A stretch of 64,000 bases of DNA from Paenibacillus sp. FSL H7-0331 (GCF_001956045.1 NZ_MRTH01000003.1:186001-250000), one strand, 5' to 3'; shown: positions 45,129-55,427, counted from the first letter of the stretch. Made by a program: numbers and translations. Notes: generated from the sequence alone by a model not told the origin.

Positions 45129-46769
45129 ATGTCTGGACAAACATCCACATTAAGAATGAAGAACACGTTCGTACTGGGACTGTCGGCGGTACTGGCAGCA
45201 GGGGCAGTTGGTTGCAGTCAAAATGAAGAGGGGGCAAAGGGACAAGCCGAAGGAAAAGCCACAATTACCGTTTCCAACTATGACAGGGGCAATATTCCCG
45301 CAGTGGAGGGAACGGTTGAGGACAACCGTTGGACCAAGTGGATCAATGAGCATTCTCCTGTTACGGCCATGTATGTGCCGGTGTCCCGGGCAGAGGCAGT
45401 TAAGAAGCTGAATGTGTTGTTCGCATCAGGCAGTGCACCGGATATTGTCAATGATTATGATACGGGGTTCCGGAATTCTTTGTACCAACAGAAGCAATTG
45501 ATGCCTCTGGACGATTACTTGAAATATGCGCCTGAATACCAGAAGCTGCTGGATAAGTACCCCCAGCTTCGCAAAATAGGCACCAAGCCGGACGGCAAGC
45601 TATACGAAATCGGCAAAATTAATGAGCCCCATCTGCAGAGTGTAGCCTTTATTCGGATGGATTGGCTGAAAAAGCTGAAGCTGGAGGTTCCGAAAACCAC
45701 TGACGAATTGCTTGTCGTACTGAAAGCATTCGTTGAGCAGGACCCTGACGGCAACGGGAAAAAGGATACTTATGGAACCAATATGAGCTACACCTCGGAC
45801 GGTATGGTGGATTCCATGTTCGGTTCGTACGGCTGGAAAATCTCCAATGATGACAAAATTATTAGGAATTGGGATAATACTCTGGAGTCTCTTAGATTCA
45901 AGAAAAGGTTATTTGAGGAAGGACTTATCGATAAGGATTACCTGGCGGACAAGAATGGAGCCAAAGCCAAGCAGGATTATCTGAACGGAAAAATAGGTGT
46001 TTATCTTCCTCCTGTTGTCGGCAACTGGTTTGAGAGTACGGTAACGGACCTCAAAACGCTCCGCAAGGTTGTTCCAGAGGCGGAGATTGCGCCGATGGCG
46101 CAGCCCAAGTCTCCCATGGGGCAATTCGTTCATCATGTGGTCAATCCGGTTCAAATGACCACGGTGATCAATGCCGCGGCCAAGAATCCCAAGGCCGCTA
46201 TGGAATATATTAACTTCATCCTCAAGCCGGAGACCAGTCTGATTCTGAAAAAAGGAATTGAGGGAGAGCATTGGAAAAAAGGTGCGGACGGTTTTCCCAA
46301 GGTCATAGATCCTGCGAAGAATGCCAAGGAACTGGATTGGGCCATGGACTACTCCATGTTCTACTCGATCCCCGAGAATCCGCTTCTGATTTCAACCACT
46401 GCATTCGATGTGAGTGATCCTGACCAGAAGGCCGGTCTGGACATGCTGAAGAAAGCTGATGAGTTCCTGCTTAATCCCGAGGCCCAATATCCCGCGCTGA
46501 GTCATTATGAACATATGCCTACCCTGTCGAGCGAGTTGGTAGTGATCAATACCAATGTCGACAAGGAAATGAAGGACATCTATGCCAAGGGCATTATCGG
46601 CGGGGCCAATTATACCCCTGAGCAGGCCGTTGCAGATGCCAAAGCTGCCTGGGAAAGAGGAGGCGGCAAACAGATTGAGGAATTCATGAATACCTGGTAT
46701 AAAGAAAATAAGGACAGAGCCTTCCTGGGTAAGGATATCCTGGAGTTGGTCCGCTCCCAACATAAGTAA
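45129..46769 (+). CDS. Extracellular sugar-binding lipoprotein (LplA-like)
   Basis: 546 residues. A lipoprotein signal ends in AGAVGC with the lipidated Cys at 29. The mature part is a family 1 solute-binding protein of the long LplA/YtcQ type (LFASGSAPDIVNDYDTG, QDPDGNGKKDTYGTNMSYTS, including a Ca-binding-like DxDxNxKxD loop). It captures oligosaccharides released by the neighbouring GH43 enzymes and delivers them to the two permeases. GAGGGGG precedes the ATG. It is last in the operon and closed by a hairpin. Confidence 0.92.
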   Translation: MSGQTSTLRMKNTFVLGLSAVLAAGAVGCSQNEEGAKGQAEGKATITVSNYDRGNIPAVEGTVEDNRWTKWINEHSPVTAMYVPVSRAEAVKKLNVLFASGSAPDIVNDYDTGFRNSLYQQKQLMPLDDYLKYAPEYQKLLDKYPQLRKIGTKPDGKLYEIGKINEPHLQSVAFIRMDWLKKLKLEVPKTTDELLVVLKAFVEQDPDGNGKKDTYGTNMSYTSDGMVDSMFGSYGWKISNDDKIIRNWDNTLESLRFKKRLFEEGLIDKDYLADKNGAKAKQDYLNGKIGVYLPPVVGNWFESTVTDLKTLRKVVPEAEIAPMAQPKSPMGQFVHHVVNPVQMTTVINAAAKNPKAAMEYINFILKPETSLILKKGIEGEHWKKGADGFPKVIDPAKNAKELDWAMDYSMFYSIPENPLLISTTAFDVSDPDQKAGLDMLKKADEFLLNPEAQYPALSHYEHMPTLSSELVVINTNVDKEMKDIYAKGIIGGANYTPEQAVADAKAAWERGGGKQIEEFMNTWYKENKDRAFLGKDILELVRSQHK

Positions 46770-46801
46770 GCTCTGAAGGACCTGGAATAGGATGAATGTG
46801 G

Positions 46802-46836
46802 ACTTGGTTCGGCAAACGCCGGGCCAAGTTTGTTTT
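46802..46836 (+). terminator. Terminator after the sugar-binding protein gene
   Basis: ACTTGG...GGC-AAAC-GCC...CCAAGT followed by TTGTTTT. The remaining 250 bp to the kinase gene show no other clear element, so yesM/yesN are probably transcribed separately. Confidence 0.75.
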
Positions 46837-47092
46837 CGGAACATTTTAGGGTCCGGGCCGATACAAGAACAAGGATTGTCTAATAGGATTTCGGAATTGA
46901 AGAGTGGGACTGGCCCCAGGGTGTCGGTCTTTATGTCTGTACAAGCTGCAGAAGTATTACAGCGATCACCGCTATTATGAAGCTTATAAATAATACGAGT
47001 AGACCGGACCGGAACGAGACACGCTTCTTTCCTACGTAGACAGGTAAAATGAAAACCTTGTTTGCTTGGGAGGAAGCGTTTTATAATACAAT

Positions 47093-48931
47093 ATGAAATT
47101 CAAGGGGGGGAGCCGACTGCATCCGACAAACTGGCCGGGGTATATAGCCGGAAAAATAAAGGGCAGCTTCAAGATCAAACTGATCGTGCTGCTCTCGTGT
47201 ATGGTAACACTTGCCTTTGCCTTGGCAGGCTGGATGGTTTACCGGTCAAATATCCAGCTAATGGAGGATGAAATCAGCAAGCAGTTCTCCATCGCCAACG
47301 AACAGGCTTTGGCCAGACTGGAGATGTCCTTCCAGGAAATCAACCGGGTATCCCAATCCATTATCCTGAATCCGTCCATCGAACTGTTTCTCAGGCAGAA
47401 CATCGTTCCCGTAAGCGATTCCTACACCCAATTCAAGAACCGCAAGTATGTGGAAGAGCAGTTGAATATGCTGCTGGTGGATGCGCCGTCCATCCGTTCC
47501 GTTTTCCTGTACAATGAGAACGGGGAAATGACGGTTCTTTCCAAAACCGGTGCGTCGGGAGAGCCGGGAACAGATGACTTGAACAGGTTGATGGAAAAGC
47601 TTAAGCCCCATCGGGGGAATATGGTCTGGGGCCGGGCTGAGGCGGCCAGCACCATTGATCAGGACGGCCACAGAACGGTTCTGGTTGCTGCCAGACGGAT
47701 GCTCAATGAGAAGCTGATCCCGTACGGCACCATGGTGATGGTGATGGAGGAAAGCCTGGTTTCCAAGGTGCTGCGGGATCTTACGGAGAACGGCAGCGGC
47801 AAGGTGCTACTGCTGGAGCCTATGGGCGGTATGCTCTACTCCAATACCGACCAGAGCGAGATGGAACAACTCTTGCAACTGACAGAGGCAAATTATCCCC
47901 GTTATGTCAAAATGAATGGCATCACCTATCTGTTTGTCCGCCACGAGCTGATTCCTGTAGGCTTCACCCTATACGGAGGGGCTTCTTTGCAGGAGATACA
48001 GAGGAAAAATAAAGACATCATCCAGGTATTGGCATTTGCCGGAATCGGCGTGATCCTGCTCAGTGCACTGCTTATTACGATTTCCACCCGGACGCTCCTG
48101 ACTCCTCTGGCCCATCTGATGCAGGGACTGCGTACGCTGCGTTCCGGTGATTTCACGGTCCGTATCAGAGTGGATTCCGGTGATGAGCTAGGCTACATCG
48201 GAGACAGCTTCAACAGCATGGCGGAGCAAGTGAGCGAGCTGATCAATAAGGTATATTTGGCCCAGATCAGCCAGAGGGAATCGGAGCTGAAGGCCATCCA
48301 GGCACAGCTGAACCCCCATTATTTGCACAACCTGTTCAATGAGCTATATTGGAAGCTGTACAGCAACGACCAGGAGGAGGCGGCGCTTCTGATCAACGCC
48401 ATCTCGGAGATGTTGAAGTATTCCCTTAAATCTATCCAGACAGATACGACTCTTGGCGAAGAGCTGCATCAGATCCGCAATTACATCAAGATCCAGACAG
48501 AGCTGTTCACCGGCGAGATTGAATCCATTATTCAAGCTGAGGAGTCCCTGCTGAATCTGCGGATGATGCGATCCCTCTTGCTGCCGGTGGTGGAAAATGT
48601 TTTTGTGCACGCTTTCCGTGATATGGAGAAAGACCGGGTGCTGCGGATTAAAGCGTTCCTGTTAAAAGAGGCGCTGCATATCGAGGTGGCTGACAACGGA
48701 TGCGGCATGGATAAAGAAACCCTGAGAACCTTGACAGAGGCGGAGGCTGTACTGCCGGACGGCAATAAGACGGGAATCGGCTACAAAAGTGTGCTGCGGC
48801 GCATTCAACTGGTATACGGACCCGCATATGGAGTGGAAATTACCAGCAGTAAAGGGAAAGGAACGCTTGTTCACATGACGCTTCCTATTAAATCCGGGAC
48901 ATTGGGGAGTCATGAGGAGGGGAACGGATGA
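47093..48931 (+). CDS. YesM-type sensor histidine kinase
   Basis: 612 residues. Membrane helices at about 29-49 and 308-328 flank an extracellular sensor domain. A HAMP domain follows (LTPLAHLMQGLRTLRSGDFT), then the His_kinase/HATPase module with AQLNPHYLHNLFNELYWKLY (phospho-acceptor His) and VADNGCGMD (N/G box). The H-box reads NPHYLHN rather than the usual NPHFLYN. The best Shine-Dalgarno (GGAGGAA) is 17 bp from the ATG, so the start is not certain. It overlaps the response-regulator gene by 4 bp. The pair should sense an extracellular oligosaccharide. Confidence 0.92.
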   Translation: MKFKGGSRLHPTNWPGYIAGKIKGSFKIKLIVLLSCMVTLAFALAGWMVYRSNIQLMEDEISKQFSIANEQALARLEMSFQEINRVSQSIILNPSIELFLRQNIVPVSDSYTQFKNRKYVEEQLNMLLVDAPSIRSVFLYNENGEMTVLSKTGASGEPGTDDLNRLMEKLKPHRGNMVWGRAEAASTIDQDGHRTVLVAARRMLNEKLIPYGTMVMVMEESLVSKVLRDLTENGSGKVLLLEPMGGMLYSNTDQSEMEQLLQLTEANYPRYVKMNGITYLFVRHELIPVGFTLYGGASLQEIQRKNKDIIQVLAFAGIGVILLSALLITISTRTLLTPLAHLMQGLRTLRSGDFTVRIRVDSGDELGYIGDSFNSMAEQVSELINKVYLAQISQRESELKAIQAQLNPHYLHNLFNELYWKLYSNDQEEAALLINAISEMLKYSLKSIQTDTTLGEELHQIRNYIKIQTELFTGEIESIIQAEESLLNLRMMRSLLLPVVENVFVHAFRDMEKDRVLRIKAFLLKEALHIEVADNGCGMDKETLRTLTEAEAVLPDGNKTGIGYKSVLRRIQLVYGPAYGVEITSSKGKGTLVHMTLPIKSGTLGSHEEGNG

Positions 48932-50463
48932 AGGGCAAGCTGTTTATTGCAGAGGATCAGCCCAACTTCCGCAAGGGGCTGCTGAAGCTGGCGGGGAAGC
49001 GGTCCGCCGAGTGGGTGGTGACAGGGGAAGCGGCCAATGGCCGGGACGCCTTGTTAATGATGGAGAAATGTGTCCCGGATCTCTTGCTGACCGATATCCG
49101 GATGCCCCATATAGATGGTCTGCGGCTGGCAGAAGAAATCAGAAGCCGCGGCTGGCTGACGAAGATTGTGATTGTAACCGGATTCAAGGATTTTTCGTAT
49201 GCCCAGTCCGCCGTCAAGTTCGGGGTGCTGGACTTTATCACGAAGCCTTGTGTGGAAACGGATATATTAAGCGTACTCGACCGGATTTATGTGCAGCTGA
49301 TTGAAGAAAGCCAGTCCCAGCTCTTGTTGGAGGGCTGGAAGCGCCAGCATGAAGACAGCGAGCTGCGCTCGGCTATTATGGGTATGCCCTGCAGCGGCGA
49401 AGAGGTGGAGGCTCTGCTGAAGCGGATGACGCAATGCGAGCTGCATTTTCTCCGTATTCCTATCTATTTCCCCCCGGAGAAGCATTATTCCGTCCAGGAT
49501 GTGCCGCTTTTGCAGTTTGCTTTCGCCAATATTGCCGGGGAGCACTTGAATAAATGGTTTCCCGGCGGCTTTCGACTGTTTCCCTTGAACGCATCGGAGT
49601 GGGCTTTGTTGGTGGACCGGAGTGCTTCCCGGCCGGATACATCCCCCTCATGGATGCAGATACTCACCGATTCGGTCCATCATTATCTGAGGCTGGCTCT
49701 TGAATGCAGCGGACAAGGACTATGCACCAGCACGGAGGAATTGGGCCAGGGCTACAGACGGTATTGCCGGGAAGGGGACAGGGACCACGGTTCTGCCAAT
49801 GAATCACTGCTCAACCAGACGGCTCTTTACGAGAAGGAGAAGGAAATTGTAACCTGGCTTATGTCGGAGGATAACAGCCGGCTGAGCCGGGAGCTGCAGG
49901 AGCAAGCCGTCCGGATCAGCCATTTGCCCCCGCAAACCGCCAAGATCGAAGCACTGCTGCTGGCTGCTGCCATTCTCCGGCTGGTGCAGGTCCAGTTTCC
50001 CGAATGGCAAATGGCCGTGCGCCCCATAGAGTGGGATTCTGTCTACAAGTGTGCGACGCCGGAGGATATTGCGGCATGGCTGCAGGGATACATCCATGAA
50101 TTCCTGCAGTCCCACAATAACTGGCTTGCCAGCAAGAATGATAATCCGGTCAAGCAGGCCATCCGGTTTATTGAAGAATCATACATGGGGGTATGCAGCT
50201 TGGCCGAGGTGGCGGCCCATGTCCATCTCAACCCCAGCTACTTCAGCAATTTGTTTAAAAAGGAAACCGGGGAAAGTGTAACCGGCTATATCCAGAACCT
50301 GCGCGTACGGAAAGCGAAGCTTCTGCTGAAAAGCACAGATATGAAGATATTCGAAATTTCCGAGGCTACCGGCTTCAACGACTCCAATTATTTCACGCAT
50401 ATGTTCAACAAAATAGCGGGAGTCTCCCCCAAAGAATACCGTAAGCAGATGGCCGGCCAATGA
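48928..50463 (+). CDS. YesN-type AraC-family response regulator
   Basis: 511 residues. Receiver domain (1-125) with the phospho-acceptor D56 in LLLTDIRMPHIDG and the conserved Lys in DFITKP. A central variable region follows, then a C-terminal AraC double helix-turn-helix from about 405 (AEVAAHVHLNPSYFSNLFKK, YIQNLRVRKAKLLLKSTDMK, FNDSNYFTHMFNKIAGVSP). It is translationally coupled to the kinase (ATGA). It is the best candidate for the activator bound at the duplicated palindrome upstream of GH43 gene 1 and the importer operon. Confidence 0.93.
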   Translation: MKGKLFIAEDQPNFRKGLLKLAGKRSAEWVVTGEAANGRDALLMMEKCVPDLLLTDIRMPHIDGLRLAEEIRSRGWLTKIVIVTGFKDFSYAQSAVKFGVLDFITKPCVETDILSVLDRIYVQLIEESQSQLLLEGWKRQHEDSELRSAIMGMPCSGEEVEALLKRMTQCELHFLRIPIYFPPEKHYSVQDVPLLQFAFANIAGEHLNKWFPGGFRLFPLNASEWALLVDRSASRPDTSPSWMQILTDSVHHYLRLALECSGQGLCTSTEELGQGYRRYCREGDRDHGSANESLLNQTALYEKEKEIVTWLMSEDNSRLSRELQEQAVRISHLPPQTAKIEALLLAAAILRLVQVQFPEWQMAVRPIEWDSVYKCATPEDIAAWLQGYIHEFLQSHNNWLASKNDNPVKQAIRFIEESYMGVCSLAEVAAHVHLNPSYFSNLFKKETGESVTGYIQNLRVRKAKLLLKSTDMKIFEISEATGFNDSNYFTHMFNKIAGVSPKEYRKQMAGQ

Positions 50464-50548
50464 CACTCTATGGGTTTCGTTTACGGATACCAGTAATATA
50501 TGTGTCTTGATGACCACCAAACAAATGTTCAACAATCAAATCTCATGC

Positions 50549-50578
50549 AAGGCTGCCAATTGACTCGGCAGCCTTTTG
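50549..50578 (+). terminator. Terminator after yesN-like gene
   Basis: AAGGCTGCC and GGCAGCCTT form a 9-bp stem with a 9-nt loop, then TT. Confidence 0.85.
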
Positions 50579-50973
50579 GAATGAGGGTAAATCAGCAACT
50601 AATTATTTTTAACATGAAAAAAGGGGTTATATAGTGTATGACACCTATAGATCGACATTAAGTCCCCCACTGTGAAAACTCAATACTTATATAAGATTCT
50701 TCAAATGACACAAAAGTGCCAACAAAATAGGAGACAAAGTTTGAAATGAGCCTTTCTTTATAAACAAGTGAGGAATATGATAGGAGGACTTCGTGCTATA
50801 TATGAGCAGAGTCTTTTTATATAAATGTTCAACTTCATTCAGCAATTCAACGTCAACTTGGGCAATGGAGTGCTGCTTTGCCTAGCTACATCAAGGCTTG
50901 TTTACCAATGTCATGCTGCGAAGGTTGAGTTAATAACTGATAAATTACGATTATACATAAGATCTATGCTATA
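50579..50973. other. AT-rich intergenic stretch without a supported gene
   Basis: About 395 bp between the island and htpG. The only coding candidate is a 30-codon frame (50793-50885, GTG start after AGGAGG), which I do not accept. The change from G/C-rich to AT-rich sequence here marks the right edge of the carbohydrate island. No direct or inverted repeats typical of an insertion were found. Confidence 0.5.
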
Positions 50974-51002
50974 TTGACATTAAAAGCGAGTAATGATATA
51001 AA
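50974..51002 (+). promoter_or_regulatory. Sigma-A promoter of htpG
   Basis: TTGACA (50974-50979), a 17-bp spacer and TATAAA (50997-51002). This places the transcript start near 51009, directly before the CIRCE operator. Confidence 0.85.
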
Positions 51003-51010
51003 AATAGAGA

Positions 51011-51037
51011 ATAGCACTCAAAGGCTGAGAGTGCTAA
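51011..51037 (+). promoter_or_regulatory. CIRCE operator (HrcA binding site)
   Basis: ATAGCACTC, nine bases, then GAGTGCTAA. This matches the consensus TTAGCACTC-N9-GAGTGCTAA at all but one position. It lies in the 5' untranslated region of htpG, 36 bp before the ATG, so HrcA should repress htpG at normal temperature. Confidence 0.92.
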
Positions 51038-51072
51038 TCTATTTTTGTTCGATACTCAAAGGAGAGATTCAA

Positions 51073-52953
51073 ATGGAAAAAAAGCAGTTTCAGGCAGAAT
51101 CCAAGCGATTATTGGAAATGATGATCAATTCCATTTACACACAAAAAGAGATATTTCTCAGAGAGTTGATTTCCAACGCGAGTGATGCCATCGACAAGAT
51201 TTATTACAAAGCATTAACAGACGATAAACTGGTCTTCGACAAAGACAGCTACTATATCAAGGTTACGGCCGACAAAGCGAACAGAACACTAACGATCCGC
51301 GATACCGGAATTGGCATGACCAAAGAAGATCTTGAAAATAATCTTGGGATCATTGCCAAGAGCGGTTCCCTTGCTTTCAAAAAGGAAAACCAATCCAAAG
51401 ATGGTCATGATATTATCGGCCAGTTTGGCGTTGGATTTTATTCCGCTTTTATGGTGGCGGATGTAGTTACCGTCATCAGTAAGTCTTTATATGAGGATAG
51501 CGCCTATAAGTGGGAGTCGACTGGTGCTGAGGGCTATACAATTGAAGCGTGCGATAAGGATTCCGTCGGTACGGAGGTCATCCTGAAAATCAAAGACAAT
51601 ACAGAGGATGAGAGCTTCGACGAATACTTAGAAGAATACCGCTTAAAAGCAATTATCAAAAAGTACTCCGATTTCATTCGCTACCCGATCAAGATGGACG
51701 TGAGTGGCAAAAGACTGAAAGAAGGAAGCGAAAGCGAGTTCGAGGACTACCAGGAAGAGCAGCATGTGAACAGCATGGTTCCGATCTGGAGAAAAAACAA
51801 AAGCGAGCTGACACCTGAGGATTACGACAAGTTTTATGCGGAAAAGCATTACGGCTTCGATAAGCCACTCAAGCATATTCATATCAGTGCGGATGGAGCG
51901 GTGGTGTACCAGGCTATTTTGTTTATTCCCGAGAGCACGCCTTTTGACTTCTACTCCAAGGAATACGAAAAAGGACTTGAGCTGTATTCCAACGGCGTGC
52001 TGATCATGAACAAATGCGCCGATTTGCTTCCAGATTATTTTAGCTTTGTCAAAGGGATGGTTGATTCCGAAAGCTTGTCGCTTAACATTTCCAGAGAAAT
52101 GCTGCAGCATGACCGCCAGTTAAAGCTGATTGCCAAGAACATTTCGAGCAAAATCAAGAGCCAACTGCAAAGCTTGCTGAAGGACGAAAGAGAGAAGTAT
52201 GAACAATTCTACAAATCGTTCGGCAGACAGCTCAAATACGGAATTTACAGCGATTATGGCAGCCACAAGGATGTATTGCAGGATTTAGTTATGTTCTACT
52301 CGTCGAAAGAGAAAAAGCTGGTAACTCTGGATGAATACGTAGCAAGAATGCCGGAGGAGCAAAAATACATTTATTATGCATCCGGTGAATCGAATGAAAG
52401 AATTGAAAAGCTTCCACAGACAGAGCTTGTGTCCGATAAAGGCTATGAAATCTTGTATTTCACTGACGATATCGATGAATTTGCCATTAAAATGATTATG
52501 AAATATAAAGACAAGGAATTCAAATCCGTATCCAGCGGCGATCTGGGCATTGAAGTAGATGATAATGAGAAGGATACAGATGCCGAGAAGAACGACAATC
52601 AAGCATTGTTCGAGCATATGACAAGCTTGTTGAACGGTAAAGTAACCCATGTCAGAGCATCCAAAAGACTCAGAACGCATCCGGTTTGCTTGTCTACAGA
52701 AGGCGAGCTCACGATTGAGATGGAAAAAATATTACAAGCGATGCCGAACAATCCAAATGTAAAAGCAGATAAAGTGTTGGAAATAAATGTGAACCATGCC
52801 GTGTTTGAATCCTTGAAGGACTCCTATGAGAAGGATAAGGAGAAGCTGAACCTGTATACGGCATTGTTATACAATCAAGCCTTGCTTATCGAAGGACTAC
52901 CGATTCAGGATCCGGTGGAGTTCACAAACGATATTTGCAAAATTATGGTTTAA
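51073..52953 (+). CDS. htpG: Molecular chaperone HtpG (Hsp90)
   Basis: 626 residues from the ATG at 51073 (GGAGAGA upstream); an open frame to 50974 reads through the promoter and is rejected. The GHKL ATPase domain has [22 protein letters not shown] and [13 protein letters not shown]. The middle domain and the C-terminal dimerisation domain are complete. HtpG is an ATP-dependent cytosolic chaperone. Here it has a CIRCE operator, unlike B. subtilis htpG, which is not under HrcA. Confidence 0.97.
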   Translation: MEKKQFQAESKRLLEMMINSIYTQKEIFLRELISNASDAIDKIYYKALTDDKLVFDKDSYYIKVTADKANRTLTIRDTGIGMTKEDLENNLGIIAKSGSLAFKKENQSKDGHDIIGQFGVGFYSAFMVADVVTVISKSLYEDSAYKWESTGAEGYTIEACDKDSVGTEVILKIKDNTEDESFDEYLEEYRLKAIIKKYSDFIRYPIKMDVSGKRLKEGSESEFEDYQEEQHVNSMVPIWRKNKSELTPEDYDKFYAEKHYGFDKPLKHIHISADGAVVYQAILFIPESTPFDFYSKEYEKGLELYSNGVLIMNKCADLLPDYFSFVKGMVDSESLSLNISREMLQHDRQLKLIAKNISSKIKSQLQSLLKDEREKYEQFYKSFGRQLKYGIYSDYGSHKDVLQDLVMFYSSKEKKLVTLDEYVARMPEEQKYIYYASGESNERIEKLPQTELVSDKGYEILYFTDDIDEFAIKMIMKYKDKEFKSVSSGDLGIEVDDNEKDTDAEKNDNQALFEHMTSLLNGKVTHVRASKRLRTHPVCLSTEGELTIEMEKILQAMPNNPNVKADKVLEINVNHAVFESLKDSYEKDKEKLNLYTALLYNQALLIEGLPIQDPVEFTNDICKIMV

Positions 52954-52968
52954 TAGGTGTGGAACAAT

Positions 52969-52993
52969 GAAACGGCAGAAATGCCGTTTTTTT
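52969..52993 (+). terminator. Terminator after htpG
   Basis: AAACGGCA and TGCCGTTT form a stem with a very small loop, followed by T. Confidence 0.85.
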
Positions 52994-53073
52994 ATCCAGA
53001 TTCAGTGGGATAGTATAACTATAAAAGGAAAGGTTATACATAAAGAATCAGGACCAGCGAAAGGCGTGATTAC

Positions 53074-54411
53074 ATGTTCAGCAACCATACAGTTTCGGGA
53101 TTTAACATCAAGAATCTGCTGAAATTCAGAAACAGTCCTTTACATTTTTTAACCGAAATTCGCGAACTGGGTGATATTGTTGAGATTGGTCACAGAGCTA
53201 ATCGTAAAATGTTTGTTTTGAATCATCCGGATTTGATCAAAGAGGTTCTGGTTAACAAGGCTTCGAGCTTTCGTAAAGGAAAAGGATTGCAGATTGCCGG
53301 TAAATTTTTGGGGCAAGGATTATTAACAAGTGAAGGTGACACACATAAACGCCAGCGGCGGTTGATGCAACCTCAGTTTCATGCCAAGCATATATCTACT
53401 TTTGCAGGTGTGATGGTCGAGCATACGAAACAAATGCTGGATACCTGGGTCAACCAGGAAGATAGAAATATACATCGGGATATGACGGAATTAGCTCTGG
53501 AAATCATAAATAAAACGATGTTTGGTCATAATCTGACTGAAGATGTAGATCAAATAGGGGAAATCATCGAGGCGGGAAGCCGAAGAAATATTCAACAAGC
53601 CAAAAGTGTGATCAATGTGCCTAAGTTTTTTACCAAAAAAGCAGACGATAGACTGCAGGAATCACAAGGCTATCTGAATCGAATTATTTATTCAATGATA
53701 GAAGCAAGGCGCAAACAACCGGATGAAGAGCATCAGGATCTGTTATCTCTGCTTCTCGCAGCCAAGGATGAAGACGGTACCCGGATGACCGACCAGGAAA
53801 TTCGCGACCAGCTCATTACGATCTACATAGCAGGGCATGAAACAACGGCGAACACGTTGTCCTGGACCTGGTTTTTGCTAGCTCAGAACGATGCCGTCGA
53901 AAAAAAGCTTTGGGCTGAACTGGATGAAGTATTAGGAGGCAACTCACCCAGTTTATCCGATATTCCCAAACTCAAGTACACGAACCAAATCATTCAAGAA
54001 TCGATGCGACTGTATCCGGCCGCGTGGATGATTGGGCGGGAAGCCACAGATCCCGTGGTGATAGGCGGGATGGATATTGCTCAAGGCGATACGATTTTTA
54101 TGAGCCAGTATGCGATGCACAGGAACCCTAAATATTTTGCCAATCCAGATCAATTCAGCCCTGAACGCTTTGATCATGATTTTCTGAAAACCATCCCTGC
54201 ATACGCTTATTTTCCTTTTGGAGGAGGTCCAAGGGTTTGCATAGGAAATAACTTTGCACTCATGGAAGCGGCAATTATTGTGGCTGTAGTAGGTCAAAGA
54301 TACAAATTACAGCTGTTGGACTCCCATTCGGTTAAACCCGAGCCCTTAATTACTTTGCGAGTACAAGGCGGCTTACCGATGAAGGTTATTGAAAGAACTC
54401 CACGTGCTTAA
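53074..54411 (+). CDS. Cytochrome P450
   Basis: 445 residues, soluble. The I-helix has AGHETTANTLSW, the K-helix ESMRLYP (ExxR), and the haem loop FPFGGGPRVCIGNNFA with the thiolate C389. It belongs to the bacterial class near CYP102/CYP4-like sequences, but there is no fused reductase, so separate redox partners are needed. It probably hydroxylates a fatty acid or a secondary metabolite. GAAAGGCG precedes the ATG. Its stop lies one base from the stop of a convergent SDR gene. Confidence 0.93.
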   Translation: MFSNHTVSGFNIKNLLKFRNSPLHFLTEIRELGDIVEIGHRANRKMFVLNHPDLIKEVLVNKASSFRKGKGLQIAGKFLGQGLLTSEGDTHKRQRRLMQPQFHAKHISTFAGVMVEHTKQMLDTWVNQEDRNIHRDMTELALEIINKTMFGHNLTEDVDQIGEIIEAGSRRNIQQAKSVINVPKFFTKKADDRLQESQGYLNRIIYSMIEARRKQPDEEHQDLLSLLLAAKDEDGTRMTDQEIRDQLITIYIAGHETTANTLSWTWFLLAQNDAVEKKLWAELDEVLGGNSPSLSDIPKLKYTNQIIQESMRLYPAAWMIGREATDPVVIGGMDIAQGDTIFMSQYAMHRNPKYFANPDQFSPERFDHDFLKTIPAYAYFPFGGGPRVCIGNNFALMEAAIIVAVVGQRYKLQLLDSHSVKPEPLITLRVQGGLPMKVIERTPRA

Positions 54412-54412
54412 A

Positions 54413-55240
54413 CTACATGGAAAACTCTTTTCCTAAATAAACGTCAGGTGCAGTCAGATAGACTTCGCGCACAACCACATTTTGAGGTTGATTGAGGACA
54501 TAGAGAACTGCTTTGGCGATATCGTCTGCACTCAAAAATATTTGACCCATGGCAGCATGAATACGTTCGAGCAGTGCATCAGGTAGATGCTCGTCTTTCT
54601 TGATTTCCACATCGATGCCAAGCTTGCAAGCAAGCTCTTGAATCCGCGCCGGGTCAACGCTTCGTCCAAAATTTGTCGCAACAGCGCCTGGCATAATATT
54701 GCTTACCCGGATGGGTTCGTCCGCCAACTCGTGTGTTAATGCTTCACAAAGGGCATTTACCATATGTTTGGTAGCGCTATAAAAATCTTTGCCTGGTTCT
54801 TTAGCATTGCCTGAGGAGATATTGATGATGTGTCCGACAGCGGCATCAGGATGCTGACGCATTGCACGAATAGCTGCTTGTGACCCCGCCAACAGGGCCA
54901 TAATATTGACATCGATCATCTCACGCCAAATATCGGGATCAGCTTCAGCGATTTCCCCATGCAGGTGCAAACCGGCATTGTTGACCATAACGTCCAATCT
55001 TCCTGTTTGCTGTGCAGCTTGCTGAACAAAATGCTGAAGCTTCTCGATATCGCGAATATCAAAAGCGCTGATACTTGCGCGGCCCCCCGTTTTTTCGATT
55101 TGATCACGTATAAGCTCCAGCTTTTCCTCGTTCCTTCCTGTCATGTAGACATGCATTCCCGCTTGAGCCAGATGAATTGCTATAGCACGTCCGATTCCGC
55201 TTGAGGCACCTGTGACGATGGCTGTTTTTATATTTGACAA
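54413..55240 (-). CDS. Short-chain dehydrogenase/reductase
   Basis: 275 residues from the TTG at 55240, which has AAGGAG 8 bp upstream; the GTG at 55249 overlaps that site. Classical SDR motifs: TGASSGIGRA (cofactor), NNAG, Ser in IINISSGN, and YSATK (catalytic Tyr and Lys). TGRNEEKL after beta-2 favours NADP(H). The substrate is unknown. It is divergent from a TetR gene and convergent with the P450 gene. Confidence 0.92.
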   Translation of the reverse strand: MSNIKTAIVTGASSGIGRAIAIHLAQAGMHVYMTGRNEEKLELIRDQIEKTGGRASISAFDIRDIEKLQHFVQQAAQQTGRLDVMVNNAGLHLHGEIAEADPDIWREMIDVNIMALLAGSQAAIRAMRQHPDAAVGHIINISSGNAKEPGKDFYSATKHMVNALCEALTHELADEPIRVSNIMPGAVATNFGRSVDPARIQELACKLGIDVEIKKDEHLPDALLERIHAAMGQIFLSADDIAKAVLYVLNQPQNVVVREVYLTAPDVYLGKEFSM

Positions 55241-55271
55241 GTGGATCACTCCTTTTTGGTATATTAATAAT

Positions 55272-55333
55272 AATCAACACGTTGTTGATTTACTTGATTG
55301 ATGTTTATTATAATGTAAGTAATTTTGACTTAC
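55272..55333. promoter_or_regulatory. Two inverted repeats between divergent SDR and TetR genes
   Basis: AATCAACA-CGT-TGTTGATT (55272-55290) and GTAAGT-N7-ACTTAC (55315-55333) lie in the shared promoter region. Both are 19 bp long, a usual size for TetR operators. Confidence 0.6.
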
Positions 55334-55427
55334 AATAATCACAATTACGCTGAATGTTCCATAATAGACAGGAACTCCGGTTCTGTTTATTAACAGCGTA
55401 CATGACTTGGAAGGATTGTGTTTACAC

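Noticed and set aside
50793..50885. 30-residue Ser/Thr/Cys-rich frame after AGGAGG, lantibiotic-like at first sight
   Set aside because: Very short, without leader motif, modification, protease or transporter genes nearby; composition can arise by chance in AT-rich DNA.
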